Both the position numbers and the translations under genes were made by a program. The notes beneath the pieces were generated by a model. It did no database searches, had not been told where the DNA came from, and saw only the letters and a program-made list of their open reading frames with translations. Shown here in pieces: positions 47,328-57,441 of a stretch of DNA of 64,000 bases (position 1 is the first letter of the stretch; every line of letters starts with the position of its first letter). The DNA comes from Puccinellia tenuiflora (taxonomy: Eukaryota > Streptophyta > Magnoliopsida > Poales > Poaceae), in contig QRDG01000414.1 of the NCBI GenBank assembly GCA_012064385.1, positions 1,821,280 to 1,885,279 of the forward strand, in the 5' to 3' direction.

Positions 47328-47640
47328 GGGGGGGGGGGGGGGGGTTTACGTATATAGGCAGGGGAGGGGCATTAGTCCCGGTTCATGACACGAATCGGGA
47401 CCAAAGCTCGGGCATTAGTCCCGGTTCGTGGCACGAACCGGGACCAAAGCCTCCGCGACAGCTTTGGTCCCGGTTCGTGGCACGAACCGGGACGAATGTC
47501 CCCAACCGAACCGGGACCAATGCTCCATGGGCTCCTGGCAGCTCGAACTGGGACCAATGCCAGGCATTGGTCCCGGTTTGTATGGGAACCGGGCCTAATG
47601 CCTTTTTCTGGCTTTCCCAAAGCCTCGTTTTCTACTAGTG
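47328..47640. repeat. Right subterminal repeats of the first CACTA element
   Basis: A 17-base G run (47328-47344) is followed by inverted CCCGGTTCGTGGCACGAACCGGGAC-type units (longest shared core CCGGTTCGTGGCACGAACC) up to the terminal repeat. Confidence 0.8.
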
Positions 47641-47830
47641 TCATCACTGTGTTAACTAGCACTTGAAATTTGATAGATGGATGAAGAATCTGTAGCATAT
47701 TTCAAATGTTATGGTGAGATTAGGGTGAAATCTCCAGTATAGAAAACACTGATCTCTGCTTGTCCACAAGATTCAGTATTTCAGTAACTGGACCCTTTTT
47801 CACCCAGCTCAAGCCTTGCTATAATTTGTC
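47641..47830 (-). pseudogene. Fossil AUG4 fragment, part 2
   Basis: It is colinear with AUG4 1722-1880 (shared GCACTTGAAAT, GCATATTTCAAA, AAGATTCAGTA, TTCAGTAACTG). It continues the fragment that ends at 37884. Confidence 0.8.
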
Positions 47831-48579
47831 ATATTTGCTACTCGGTAGAGCATTCTTTTAGGGAATACTTGGTATCTTGATTGGTTTTGGATTTGTTCTG
47901 AGTCTTCTTGATTTCAGATTCGACTTGTAGTCAACCTTAATTATTGTACTGGAACATCGTTACAATGGAATTAAATATATTGCCATTATATTCCTCTCGC
48001 CCTGCCCTGTTGCGTCGGCGGCGGCTTCGGCCTCGCCGAGAGAAGATCACACCCATTCTGCCCTCAATGGAACATAATTCCAATGCTCTCTTCGCAAAAG
48101 AGATTTATGATTTGCTCAACAATTTGGAGGCTGCTATTTCTGGATGTGGGAGGGGATTGCCTCCTAGCAATGGTAGCCGCAAGCACCAATGGTTACTGTT
48201 ATTGGCATGGACTGATCATAGCGACCTAGCTCAGATATCGTGGTTGTTTCCCTCCATGTTAATTCCGAGGTTCTATTTTCTATGTCTCTCCCCAACACAC
48301 AAATTTTCTGGTGAAAGCCTATGTGCAGGCATACACAAGTGTCAACAAAAGTGCAAATACTTAGGGGGTCCTTTAAAAGTACATTTTGTCATAAACTTTT
48401 TGGAGTATGTTTTTTTTAGGTATTTTCGTAGATGTTTTGTTAGAACATTTTTTTTTTAAGAAAAGCAGCAGTTATCATAGGCTTTCGTCTGGGCTTCGCG
48501 GGCTTCTCAATGGCAGCGTGATATACTCAGTTCTTCACTTCAGTGTAACGATTCCCTGGAAAAAAAAACTCGTATAACA
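47831..48579. other. Upstream region of the third F-box copy
   Basis: A 171-codon plus-strand frame (47944-48459) includes ITPILPSMEHNSNALFAKEI, a plausible protein fragment, but I recognise no family and see no splice context. GGGCTT motifs near 48490-48510 resemble those upstream of the other two F-box copies. Confidence 0.35.
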
Positions 48580-48805
48580 ATGGGCGGTATGAGCGGCGAG
48601 ATGAGTATCCTACACCGCTCCTCCAGCTCGTCGGTGGCACCGCCGCTGGAAGAGGACGACCTGCTCTCGGAGACCCTCCTCCGCCTTCCCCGGCAGCCGT
48701 CCTCTCTTCCCCACGCCTCCGCCGTTTGCAAGCGCTGGCGCAGCCTCGTCTCGGACCCCGCTTCTCCCGCCGCTTCTGCCTCCACCATCGACGCCCCCGC
48801 AGCAA
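48580..48805 (+). pseudogene. F-box paralogue, 5' fragment only
   Basis: It encodes an F-box (LEEDDLLSETLLRLP, ASAVCKRWRSLVSD). A small frameshift follows (the phase changes at the RRFCLHHRRPR position). Homology to the other copies ends near 48805, where sequence 3' to the MADS gene begins. Confidence 0.8.
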
Positions 48806-49171
48806 AAGGCTTGTATATATTTTCATTAACTTGGAGCGACACATTACAAGCCGTTACCCCGATAATCGAACATATATAATCTGCCGGGTTGCACGAGCCA
48901 GAGCCGAGCCTACTCACCGCAACGCGACATGTGATGACAACAGCACGATTACATATGCATTGCTCATCCAAATAGGTGGATCATGCGATCGTCACCTAGA
49001 TGCATATGCATGACTAAGGATAGTGACCAATGGAGACAAACAAACCAAAACGAGGATCCATACTTGATAGCGAACAATGAATGGGTAGATTGAACCCGTA
49101 CTCTGTCTGGATCTAACTTCTCAGTAGGGGGCTAGGGGACGGTGGGGAAGACGAGAACCCCTGCTGCAGCA

Positions 49172-49858
49172 TCATCTCCATGCCGGCGCCGCGAACCCTG
49201 GCAGCGGCAGCCTCCCCATGGCCATCGCCACTTGCTGCTGAATCTGCATGTCCATATATGCGACGTTGTGGTTGGCGCTGCTGCTGCTGCCTGCACCGAA
49301 CTGATCCACAAACCCAGCGCCGTCGTTGGTGAGGAACTGCTGCTGCGGCGGACGAACCTGGTTGTTGTTGGAGGAGCCGGCCCTGGCCGCCATGGTGCGG
49401 CTGTCGTTGAGGACGTCCTGGAGCTCCTGATTGGCGAGGGCGGCCTGCACCTCCGCGAGCGCGGCCGCATAGGCCATCAGCTCCTCCTCACCCATGTCGC
49501 ACACGGCGCCGGTCTCCAGCCACGCCGCCATGGGGTTCTCCGCGGCGCGCTCCTTCGCCATGTCCGCCTCCACACGCTCCTTCCGCGCCTTCTCGGTGTC
49601 CAGCAGCGCCCTCAGCTCCTCGTACTGGCGGCTCAGCTCCGCCAGCTGCTTCTCGTCTGCTCCTCCCCCGTCCACGGTCGCCCCGGTCGGAGCGAAGCGC
49701 TCGAGGATGGCCTCGACGGAGGGGTGGCCGAAGGAGAAGGCCTTGCCGGCAGGGGAGAAGGTGATGGCGGCCACCTCGACGCCGCAGAGGATTGCCAGCT
49801 CGCTGGCCTTCTTGAACAGCCCGCCGCGGCGCTTCGAGAAGCACACCCGACGCGCCAT
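49172..49858 (-). CDS. Type I (M-alpha-like) MADS-box transcription factor with short N terminus
   Basis: This is a single-exon frame of 228 aa from ATG 49858. The MADS box is recognisable (VCFSKRRGGLFKKASELAIL, VAAITFSPAGKAFSFGHPSV), closest in style to AGL62/AGL29-type M-alpha proteins acting in endosperm and gametophyte (family knowledge). A charged, coiled-coil-like stretch (residues about 70-115) and a Gln/Asn/Ser-rich tail follow; there is no K domain. The usual first ~20 residues (GRxKIxxxRIExxxxRQ type), which contact DNA, are missing: the protein begins MARRVCFSKRR. An upstream GTG extension is not credible. A TATA box lies at 49937-49944. It could be a functional short form or a 5'-damaged gene. 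Confidence 0.75.
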   Translation of the reverse strand: MARRVCFSKRRGGLFKKASELAILCGVEVAAITFSPAGKAFSFGHPSVEAILERFAPTGATVDGGGADEKQLAELSRQYEELRALLDTEKARKERVEADMAKERAAENPMAAWLETGAVCDMGEEELMAYAAALAEVQAALANQELQDVLNDSRTMAARAGSSNNNQVRPPQQQFLTNDGAGFVDQFGAGSSSSANHNVAYMDMQIQQQVAMAMGRLPLPGFAAPAWR

Positions 49859-49936
49859 GGCCACACCTGAAATACAAACTTTCTGGATCGGAGGAGGAGG
49901 AGGGGGACGAGAGCAGATCGCTGGCTCTCGATCGAG

Positions 49937-49944
49937 TATTTATA
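49937..49944 (-). promoter_or_regulatory. TATA box of the MADS gene
   Basis: Minus-strand CTATAAATACTC lies 79 bases upstream of ATG 49858, leaving a plausible ~50-base leader. The second CACTA element begins 17 bases further upstream at 49962, so any distal promoter has been displaced. Confidence 0.65.
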
Positions 49945-49961
49945 GCGGTGGAGAGGTGAGG

Positions 49962-50240
49962 CACTAGTGGAAAAACAAGCTGTAGTACCGGTTCCAGAGA
50001 GCCTATAGTACCGGTTAGGCAACCGGTACTAATTAATCGGTACTAAAGGCCCCAACCTTTAGTACCGGTCTAGTCTGGAACCGGTACTACAGAGGCCTCC
50101 ACGTGGGCTGGCCGGGAGCCTCAGGGCTGGAGACCTTTGGTACCGGTTTGTAACAGGAACTGGTACCAAAGGGTTGGGACCGTAAGCCTGCATTCTCTGC
50201 CGCGGCAGAGAATTGTGCATTTCTCTACCGCGGCAGAAAT
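49962..50240. repeat. Left subterminal repeats and palindromes of the second CACTA element
   Basis: Inverted GTACCGGTT units occupy 49985-50170. Then TTCTCTGCCGCGGCAGAGAA is a 20-bp perfect palindrome (50193-50212), and TTTCTCTACCGCGGCAGAAA (about 50220-50239) is a near copy, so the two can also pair with each other. Confidence 0.85.
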
Positions 50241-50480
50241 GCAGAGAATCCACGGTTTAGGGTCTGTATTTGGACCGTTCGTTGTACCAGTATCGCTTCG
50301 ATGCGCCAGAAACGCATTTGGAATATATAAGATATCTACATGAAGATCAATTTGATGCATATCAACTTGGTGCATATATATAACAAAAGTAATTAATTAC
50401 ATAAGATCGCAAATTAAGTAGTACTCTCCGAGACATACAATATATTACATGTTCCTAGCTCACTATTACATTGAGGCATA

Positions 50481-53400
50481 CTATATTGAAACAAGGTGGT
50501 ACTCTCCGGAAGGAGGTATGACTTCCCGAATGAAAAATCCCGCCAATTCCTCGCTAATTGCTTGGAAGCGGAGCTTTCGGGGGAGCTTCTCCCGCTTTCT
50601 TGCCAACTGCAAATGAATGAGATCGAAATGAATACATTGAGTCATGTGTATATGTATATATGTATCAAATCATAATAAAACAATTATGACTGAAACTCAG
50701 CAGAACTGATGGTAACAAAATAAATTTGTGAATATTGTTTACGTACCTCTTTATTGAATTTACTATTCGCTCTCTCGTTGACAATCTTGTGAATGTTCTC
50801 ACAAACATAGTAACCACATAGATTAGTCCCCTTTGGTTGTTGCTCGCATTTCTGTATAAGAATATAATTCAATCAAACAATAATCAAGTATGATAAATGT
50901 GTGTGGACGTAGCTAGGTATATAGTAGTACTTACTCTCGGACGCCATATCAGCTTCGGTTTCCATCCACCTTCCGGATCTTCCGCGATGAACATTTCCCA
51001 TACGCTGCCCGACAAAGAAAATCAATAAAAGAGTTGACATCATCAAATTAACGATGAAGCCGATAAGAATTAATTAAAATTACCTTTTGAGCATATCAAA
51101 ACAGTGCTTGTACTTTAGAGGCTTTGTGGTTAGTGAGTCATAAACTAGAACTTCTCCATCGTGCATTTTAATGACGATAAGAATATAGTGGAAGCTGCGC
51201 ACGTTTAAATATGCAGTGTCATAGATATAACTCATTACTTAAAATTTTAACATCTGGCCAAAGTATTCAAATAATGACGATAAAGAAGACAGTAACACTC
51301 ACTCGAACAAGTAAGGCCAAAGTATTTGTTTTTTGTCACGTTGTCGCTTCAAAAACCTTAGCAAAGTCGCCGGTGTATCCTTGTTATGCAGGGGATCCGT
51401 TATGGTTACTTGATGCATTGTCTCCGCGTCAATGAACCCAATGTCGTTAATATCATCCCTTTTGCATTCGAGCATCTTCAATCTGCATAATTATAGCGCA
51501 CAAAAGATTAAATTGAGGACAATTGCAGAAAATGAACGAACTGAGCTTAAGACTTCTCAAATTACATAAATAAATCACTTACAGACAATAGCAACTGAGC
51601 AACGATTTGTCGATGGCCAGGAGATTGTATAACTGAAAAAGTTCCTTGAAGTCAACGGACACAGCGTATTCTTGGAAGTAGTGCTCCTCCTTAACTCTCA
51701 CCATGATAGAATCGAACCCGTCCTTTGCACTATTCAAGTACCAGCTATGCAGTTGGCGCATTCTTGTTGGTAGGGCGCGGACATTCTCGACCAAATTATT
51801 CCCTTGAACAAATTCATATGCTACTTCAAGTAAGGCGTCATCGGTACCGGTTGTTTGTTGTTGACGACTTTGAATGGCCTTCTCGTCAAACACCTTGAGA
51901 GGGGGGACCGATTGAACGGGTTGTTCTCCAAGCTGGGGAACTTGTTTCCTTTTATTTGACTCGACCACCTGTTTCCCTTTTTCCACTTGGATCACCGGTT
52001 CCCCTTTTTGCACCCTGACCATCTCGTCATATGACCTTTCAATAGAACGCGTATAGTCTGATGACACCGGTTCAGGGTCATATAGATTTTCCACGGTACG
52101 CACGACTTTCACCGGGTCTAGCGTCTTCACAAAAGGTATCTCTGGCACTTTCTTAGCAAAATGGGCATCCACCTGGGCTTGAACGATGGCCTTGTTTTCC
52201 TCTTCAGATCTTTCCCAAGGTAACTTCTCAAGAGGCGGCCGTGTTCTCTCCAATCTAGGCATCTTCCTAGGCGGCGTACCGTTCCGCTTAACGGGCGCTC
52301 TCTTACGCGGAGGTAACCGAGGTGGTGGACTCGCGCTGGGCCCCCCCTCCGGTAGGTGTGGACTTTGTTGCTCATGTGGACTGCTACCACGAGGAGTCGA
52401 TGGCCCTTGCTGCTCATGTGGACTGCTACCACGAGGAGTCGATGGCCCTTCCTGCTCATGTGGACTGCCAGCAGGAGTAGTCGATGGCCCTTGCGGCTCA
52501 TGTGGACTTTGTTGCACATGTGGACTTCTACCACGAGGAGTCGGTGGCCTTGGCACGGGGCCTGAAAAGACGATGTATTGTTTTTTCCAGAGGGCGAAAC
52601 CGCGCTTGACATCACCCAGTGTCTTCTCCTCGTCACCTCCAGGATGATCAAGATCCATTGTTTCATAAGTAGGCACAATGTCATCCACCCCGACAAGAGC
52701 ACAGTCAGCTGGAATGGGCTGATGATGGTGCGTTGCTCCATCTTGTTGTGGGTAAACATAGTCAACCGCCACCTTAACGGACATGTTCCTTATTGGCACA
52801 TGTAGCTCGCACTCTGTCTTCTCCGTGACATAATCCACGGGGTAGCTTGCTCCACATCCTTCAAGATGCGAGGAACCCACGCTGCTTTTCGGCTGAGATG
52901 GGGCGGCATCGGCTTGAGGATCTTCTATAAGAAGCTGCTGATCAGGTGCCCTCTCCCGACTAGTTGAGTCTGTTAGATTCTGCTCCAGCTGCTGCACCCT
53001 AAGTTCCAATATCGATAATCGGTCAGCGCACTTCTTCTTCGTTCTCGAACGGCTTCTATAACTGTCTGCGCACTCCGGCCACGCATCCTTCATGGTGAGA
53101 CCTGGGAGGGTTCGTACTCGTCCAACGTGTTCTGGATTCCCCAGAGCTAGTGTCAACTCGTCATTCTCTCTATCGGGAATGTACACTCCCTTTCTAACCT
53201 TATCTACTGCATCTTCAAGCTCCTTGGCGATTTTTTCAATTTTCGTCTTCCATTTACCCTTTGCAACGATTCGCCCTGTCTTTGGGTCCAACCCTGCCCC
53301 ATGCGTGTACAACCAGAACTTGGACCGCTCGGGCCAATCGTATGTCTGTGGCATGACCCCGTTTTTCAGCAGTTCAGCTTCATATGCTTTCCACTTAGGA

Positions 53401-54273
53401 ATGGCACTCTTGTAGCCACCTGACCCCAATTTATGAAAATATTGCTTCTTCTTAGCATTTTCTACATTTATGGCTGATCGGGCCTTATACTCTGACGAGC
53501 TCCTATACGCCTTAAATGCGGGCCAGAGGGCTTTTAGCTTCTCAAATCTTCCAGTGAATTCTGGACCTTCAGGTCCATAGTTGTCCCATAATTTTTTCTT
53601 CCAGGTCTGGAATTGTACGGCCATCTTCTTAAAAGTCCATTCCTTGAGCTTCTTCGTCTGGCCTTCCGTGAAGCCTACCGGTAGGTTGAAGTATGGCAGC
53701 AGACTCCCCCAAAGTACCTCTTTTGTAGCGTCGCTGACGTAACTAGCTTCATCGCCAACCCCCGCCTTCTTCGGCTTATGCCAATCTGGAATGGTGATCG
53801 ATACAATGTCCCTAACAAGAACTCCAGCTTGACTTATAATTTTTTTGACGTTCTCTGCTGGTTCCACCGGTTCGCCACTAGCCTTAAATGCGGTGAGGGA
53901 TAATTTAGCCTCGCCCGATAGAGGTTTCGTCGGGCCTCGAGGACCTTGCTTTTTAGCAGATTTGCTCGATGATCCAGAAGGCTAAAATAAAAAAGGTTCG
54001 TTAATAAGTGCAATACAAATAAATCAATGCATCTACTGATATAGCATTGCCATAATATACACCTTGCCGGAGTTTGTTAAGGGCACTTCGTCGGCCCTTC
54101 TTTCTTCAGACTCAAGTCCTTCACCGGAGTCGTTCAGAAATTGTGTGGTTAAGTCTTCGCCATCGTCATCCTCATATGGTCGGGCATTATTATATATCAC
54201 TTGTTGCACCAAATCTTCTTCCTCCTCATTTCGGATGAAGGGGGGGGGGGGGGGGGGGGGAGTCCGGATCCAT
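50481..54273 (-). CDS. ORF1 fused to Ulp1-type SUMO protease, seven exons, CACTA-encoded
   Basis: Coding exons: 54063-54273, 51583-53981, 51303-51482, 51084-51194, 50935-51004, 50747-50851, 50481-50606, all with GT/AG ends and matching phases. Exons 1-2 give ORF1: acidic N terminus (FLNDSGEGLES), SITIPDWHKPKKAGV, DRENDELTLALGNPEH, a predicted coiled coil, and a Ser-Pro-His-Glu repeat region (SSPHEQQGPSTPRG units). Exon 2 continues in frame into the protease: LLKMLECKRDDI, FHYILIVIK (catalytic His), VYDSL (Asp), EQQPKGTNLCGYYVCEN (Gln and Cys), ending SGEYHLVSI. Total 3,202 bases, one too many for an open frame; the excess lies in the C21 run of exon 1 (54240-54260). Such proteases cleave SUMO; the role in transposition is unknown. 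Confidence 0.85.
54240..54260 (-). repeat. 21-base C run (minus strand) in ORF1 exon 1
   Basis: It follows ATG GAT CCG GAC T and precedes TTC ATC CGA AAT GAG. With 20 or 23 Cs the frame is open into exon 2. With the 21 given, a stop follows within a few codons. Homopolymer length is both error-prone in sequencing and unstable in vivo. Confidence 0.85.
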
Positions 54274-54360
54274 AGCTCAATGTCACTACAAAATTTTAAA
54301 TAGCAAATTCACTTGGCAAATTTGAAATAGAAAATTTTAAATAGCAATTCACTACAAAAT

Positions 54361-54649
54361 TCTAACACTAATATTTTAATACTAATAATTCTAATACTAA
54401 TATTCTAAAACTAATATTCTAATACTAATATTCTAATACTAATATTCTAATACTAATATTCTAATACTAATATTCTATTCTAAAATTCTAATAATTCTAA
54501 GTACTAAAAAAACTAATATCTAAGTACTTAAAAATTCTAAGTACTAAAAAAACTAATATCTAAGTACTTAAAAATTCTAATAATTCTAAGTACTAAAAAA
54601 ACTAATATCTAAGTACTTAAAAATTCTAATAATTCTAAGTACTTAAAAA
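54361..54649. repeat. A/T-rich tandem repeats (TACTAATATTCTAA and TCTAAGTACTTAAAAAT)
   Basis: TAATACTAATATTC units of about 14 bases run from 54361 to 54480, then about 45-60-base units with AAAAAACTAATATCTAAGTA run to the Helitron edge. No gene. Confidence 0.8.
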
Positions 54650-54832
54650 TCTTATATTTACTAATTGGAGGCACCATACGAGGCACCACGTTGATCCTAG
54701 GAAAATAGAGTAATTGTCCGTACGATCTAAGTATCAGCTAACGATAACCGTTGGATTAATACCTCACGGCGTCCTGCCCCTTATGGCCTTATCCCACGCG
54801 CCAACAGAAAAAAAAAACTCTCCCGCACGATT

Positions 54833-55001
54833 ATGAAAAGCCAAATACATCTCCTACTCAGCCTCCTTCGCCGCCCCACCGGCGCGTCGTCGACTAACCC
54901 TACCGCCGGTCTTCACTATCGGCCGCCTCGGCGTGTCTATTCTCCATCGCTCCGTGCCGCCGTCGTCAGCAATGTTCGATCCGGAATTGATCTAAAAAAA
55001 G
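54833..55001 (+). pseudogene. Captured first-exon-like fragment in the Helitron
   Basis: It is open from ATG 54833 (MKSQIHLLLSLLRRPTGASS), Arg/Ser-rich like an organelle transit peptide, to SNVRSGIDLKK and a donor-like AAAG|GTACGA at 55001. The parent gene was not recognised; a mitochondrial elongation-factor-P-like N terminus is a weak possibility. Confidence 0.4.
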
Positions 55002-55702
55002 GTACGATCCTGGTCTGACTCTTCCCTAAATCGTTCTTTCAAAGTTCGATCTACCTTTTCCCTTAATTAACGATTCATGCGGCGCGCGACACTCGCTTTT
55101 CGCTAATCACCACCGCGGATAATAGACCGGCCGGGAGTCCGCTAATCTAGCTAGGAGCGTTTTGATGGTTTTAGCGGCTGCCCGCTTGAGTACGCCAAGT
55201 ACTAATGCACCCAGATGTATTAGTAGAAGCATATATTTAATCGCCATCATCTCCAAGCACCGAAGCTCATCAACTTCCAAGATGTGCCGCGCTGTAGTCC
55301 TGCTGCTGAATCGATCCCACGATGGTTTATGGTTATTGCAGGCTTGCAGCTAGAAGGAGGTTACTGAGTACTGACGACAGTTTGAAGCAGATCCGGCGAC
55401 GGCCGCAGTCCATGAGGCCCGTGAGCAAACTGTCTAATACCAGTCCATGCACTCCCGAAGTATGATAGATACCATTCATCTCCGTCACTCATGCGCCCAC
55501 CCGGTAGACAAGTAACTCTGTCCCAAATGCCTGCTCAAAATCAGTTTTTCTTATACAATTAATCCCTAATATTAGTCCAAAACGCTGATGTTATCTGCAA
55601 AACTTTATCAATATAGATTTTGTTTGGGAGTGCATCACATTTGTAAGTAAAACCGGCTAGACTAAACTTGAGTTCTTACATCAATTTTTATTGCTTCGAC
55701 AG

Positions 55703-55779
55703 AAAAAAGACCAACTCACACTGTGGACAGTCATGAGCGGCATCTGATATGGCTGATGTATGATATCAATTACTTCATG
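55703..55779 (+). pseudogene. Captured internal-exon-like fragment in the Helitron
   Basis: Acceptor-like CTTCGACAG precedes an open stretch encoding VDSHERHLIWLMYDINYFM, ended by a donor GTATGT at 55780. Family not recognised. Together with 54833-55001 it suggests gene capture. Confidence 0.4.
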
Positions 55780-57441
55780 GTATGTTACCCGTTTGCCATA
55801 TTGACATACTTTTCTAATTTTTTGAGATCCGAGCCGGTACAGAAAATAGAACAAGTTCTCTTGGTCTTGCCTACAGATCCTTTGCTATTTGAGGACAAAT
55901 CTTTGAAAGGTTTACAGTAGTCGGTCCATGTAAATTAGTCATTCGATGTGTTGCTAGCAACCTTTTAGGCTTTAGTATACATTCAGTTATACTCTCATGG
56001 AAAAAATTGACACAGATGTTGAGTATTCTAATTTTGTCTTTTCTAAATTGGTCTGATAAGTTGTTCGAAGTGTAACTATTCTTCCACTATGTTCTACAGA
56101 CGACTAACTGAAGTGATAGAGTTTGTTCGAAGTGTTAATATTCGTCCCGTATTATTTTCAATTTTGTCTCTTATCTTTACTTTCTAGAATGACACTTACG
56201 GAAGCCTAACCTCTCACTGCCTATAACACCTTATTTACAAGATTGAATATAGTCAGATGCTACTTTCTAGAGTGACACTTACGGAAGCCTAACCATCTCA
56301 CTGTCTACAACACCTTATTTACAAGATCTCGGGTTTTCGATAATATAGGAATAGGATAATACATAATTCTGATGTCATATGCTTAGAAGGTCCGAGGTGC
56401 AAAAAAAGGGCAAATTACATGAGAACTGTAAATGACTTCCGGTCTTTCCAATACCCTTCCTGGCATCTCCTTTCCTCGATTATGTGAGCAACAGTGTTCT
56501 TGCCACGGGAGGAACTGCTTGGTTTGAGACATTGGATGCCCATTGTCTTTGTAGTTCTACTGGTGTTCCTTGATCTTACGCAATCTGCGTAGACTAAAAT
56601 TTTGTATCCAAGGGTTCAGATTTGTCTTAAACTTTAGCACACATGAGACATCCTAGGGGAAACATATTAGGGGGTGCAAAATGTGTTGATATTATAGTTT
56701 CACTGAAAATTATAATCAGTTTTCCATCTATTTCATAGTGTTATTCCTAAATTTGTGTGGCCAAATATTGCAAATGGCATTGAGTGCTCATTTAGTAAAT
56801 TTGAATCATCTGCAAGGTTATGGATAAATAGCCAGAAAAATGCAATGCTGAAGTACATTACCTTGACGTTGCTATGAGCCCTTTTGAAATATGGTTTTGG
56901 ATAAGCGAATATGAAATGATAAGGAATTGATAACTCCATTGGATTCCTGTAGCATATATCGAGGGCACATTTGAGATCATGCAAGCTCAGAGATGGTAGA
57001 GCTAGAAAAGTGCAACCATGATGTGCTCTTTTCAGCTCAAAAGGAGTTACTTTGATGCTATTATTTGTTTAATGTAACCAATAAGTGTACTGAAAGTTAC
57101 TGCATTGTAAATGGTCGCACAGCTGTTTAGTATTTTGCAGCAAACTTCATATGAAAAAGATGTTCTACGCATATGTTTTTTTGTACTCCCTACGTCTTAA
57201 AAAGGATGTCATATCTTTATCTAAATTTGAATGTATCTAGACACTAACATTAATTATTTATCCAAATTCAATAATACCTAGCCCGTGCAGGTGCACGGGT
57301 TGATGACTAGTACTAATAATTCTAATACTAATTTTCTAGTGTTTCTATTTACTTAAATTTATATATAACAATATTGAGACATTTGTAAATAAGTAAAAAT
57401 AACAATAACCAGTAAGAAAAAAAACAAAAAAAAACTAGTAC

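Larger units (their letters stand above)
37885..47640 (-). mobile_element. CACTA transposon, complete, 9,756 bp, with broken genes
   Basis: The ends CACTAGTGGAAAAC and, read from the right, CACTAGTAGAAAAC are flanked by the 3-bp duplication TCA (37882-37884 and 47641-47643). Both subterminal regions carry inverted CCCGGTT/AACCGGG repeats. The minus-strand genes are a TNP2-like transposase (45078-47203) and an ORF1-Ulp1 protease gene (38454-42319). Between them lie a GC-rich leader region, an internal block of the same repeats (43855-44060) and an inserted MITE. The layout matches the larger element at 49962. It belongs to the Caspar/Jorge-like Triticeae CACTA group by general features; the exact family was not checked. 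Confidence 0.93.
54650..57310 (+). mobile_element. Non-autonomous Helitron with captured exon-like pieces
   Basis: The 5' end TCTTATATTTACTAATTGG follows an A (54649). The 3' end has the hairpin GCCCGTGCAGGTGCACGGGT, then six bases and CTAG (57307-57310), followed by T. Insertion between A and T with no duplication and a CTRR end with a preceding hairpin are Helitron hallmarks. Both flanks are the same A/T repeat. There is no Rep/helicase. Near the 3' end, CTCCCTACGTCTTAAAAAGG (57188) is a Stowaway-like terminus remnant. Confidence 0.85.
54289..57441 (-). other. Leader intron of ORF1 in the second CACTA element
   Basis: A donor GTACTAG at 57441 ends the GC-rich leader (CCCGCAG just before it). 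An acceptor TTTTGTAG lies at 54286-54293, 12 bases before the ORF1 ATG. The intron is made of CTAATACTAATATT-type A/T repeats (54300-54649 and 57311-57430) plus a 2.66-kb Helitron. Confidence 0.6.

Noticed and set aside
47944..48459. 171-codon plus-strand frame
   Set aside because: Some protein-like composition but no recognisable family, splice context or conservation in the other two block copies.
49142..49967. 242- and 157-codon plus-strand frames
   Set aside because: Antisense to the MADS-box gene, which has the recognisable domain and a TATA box.
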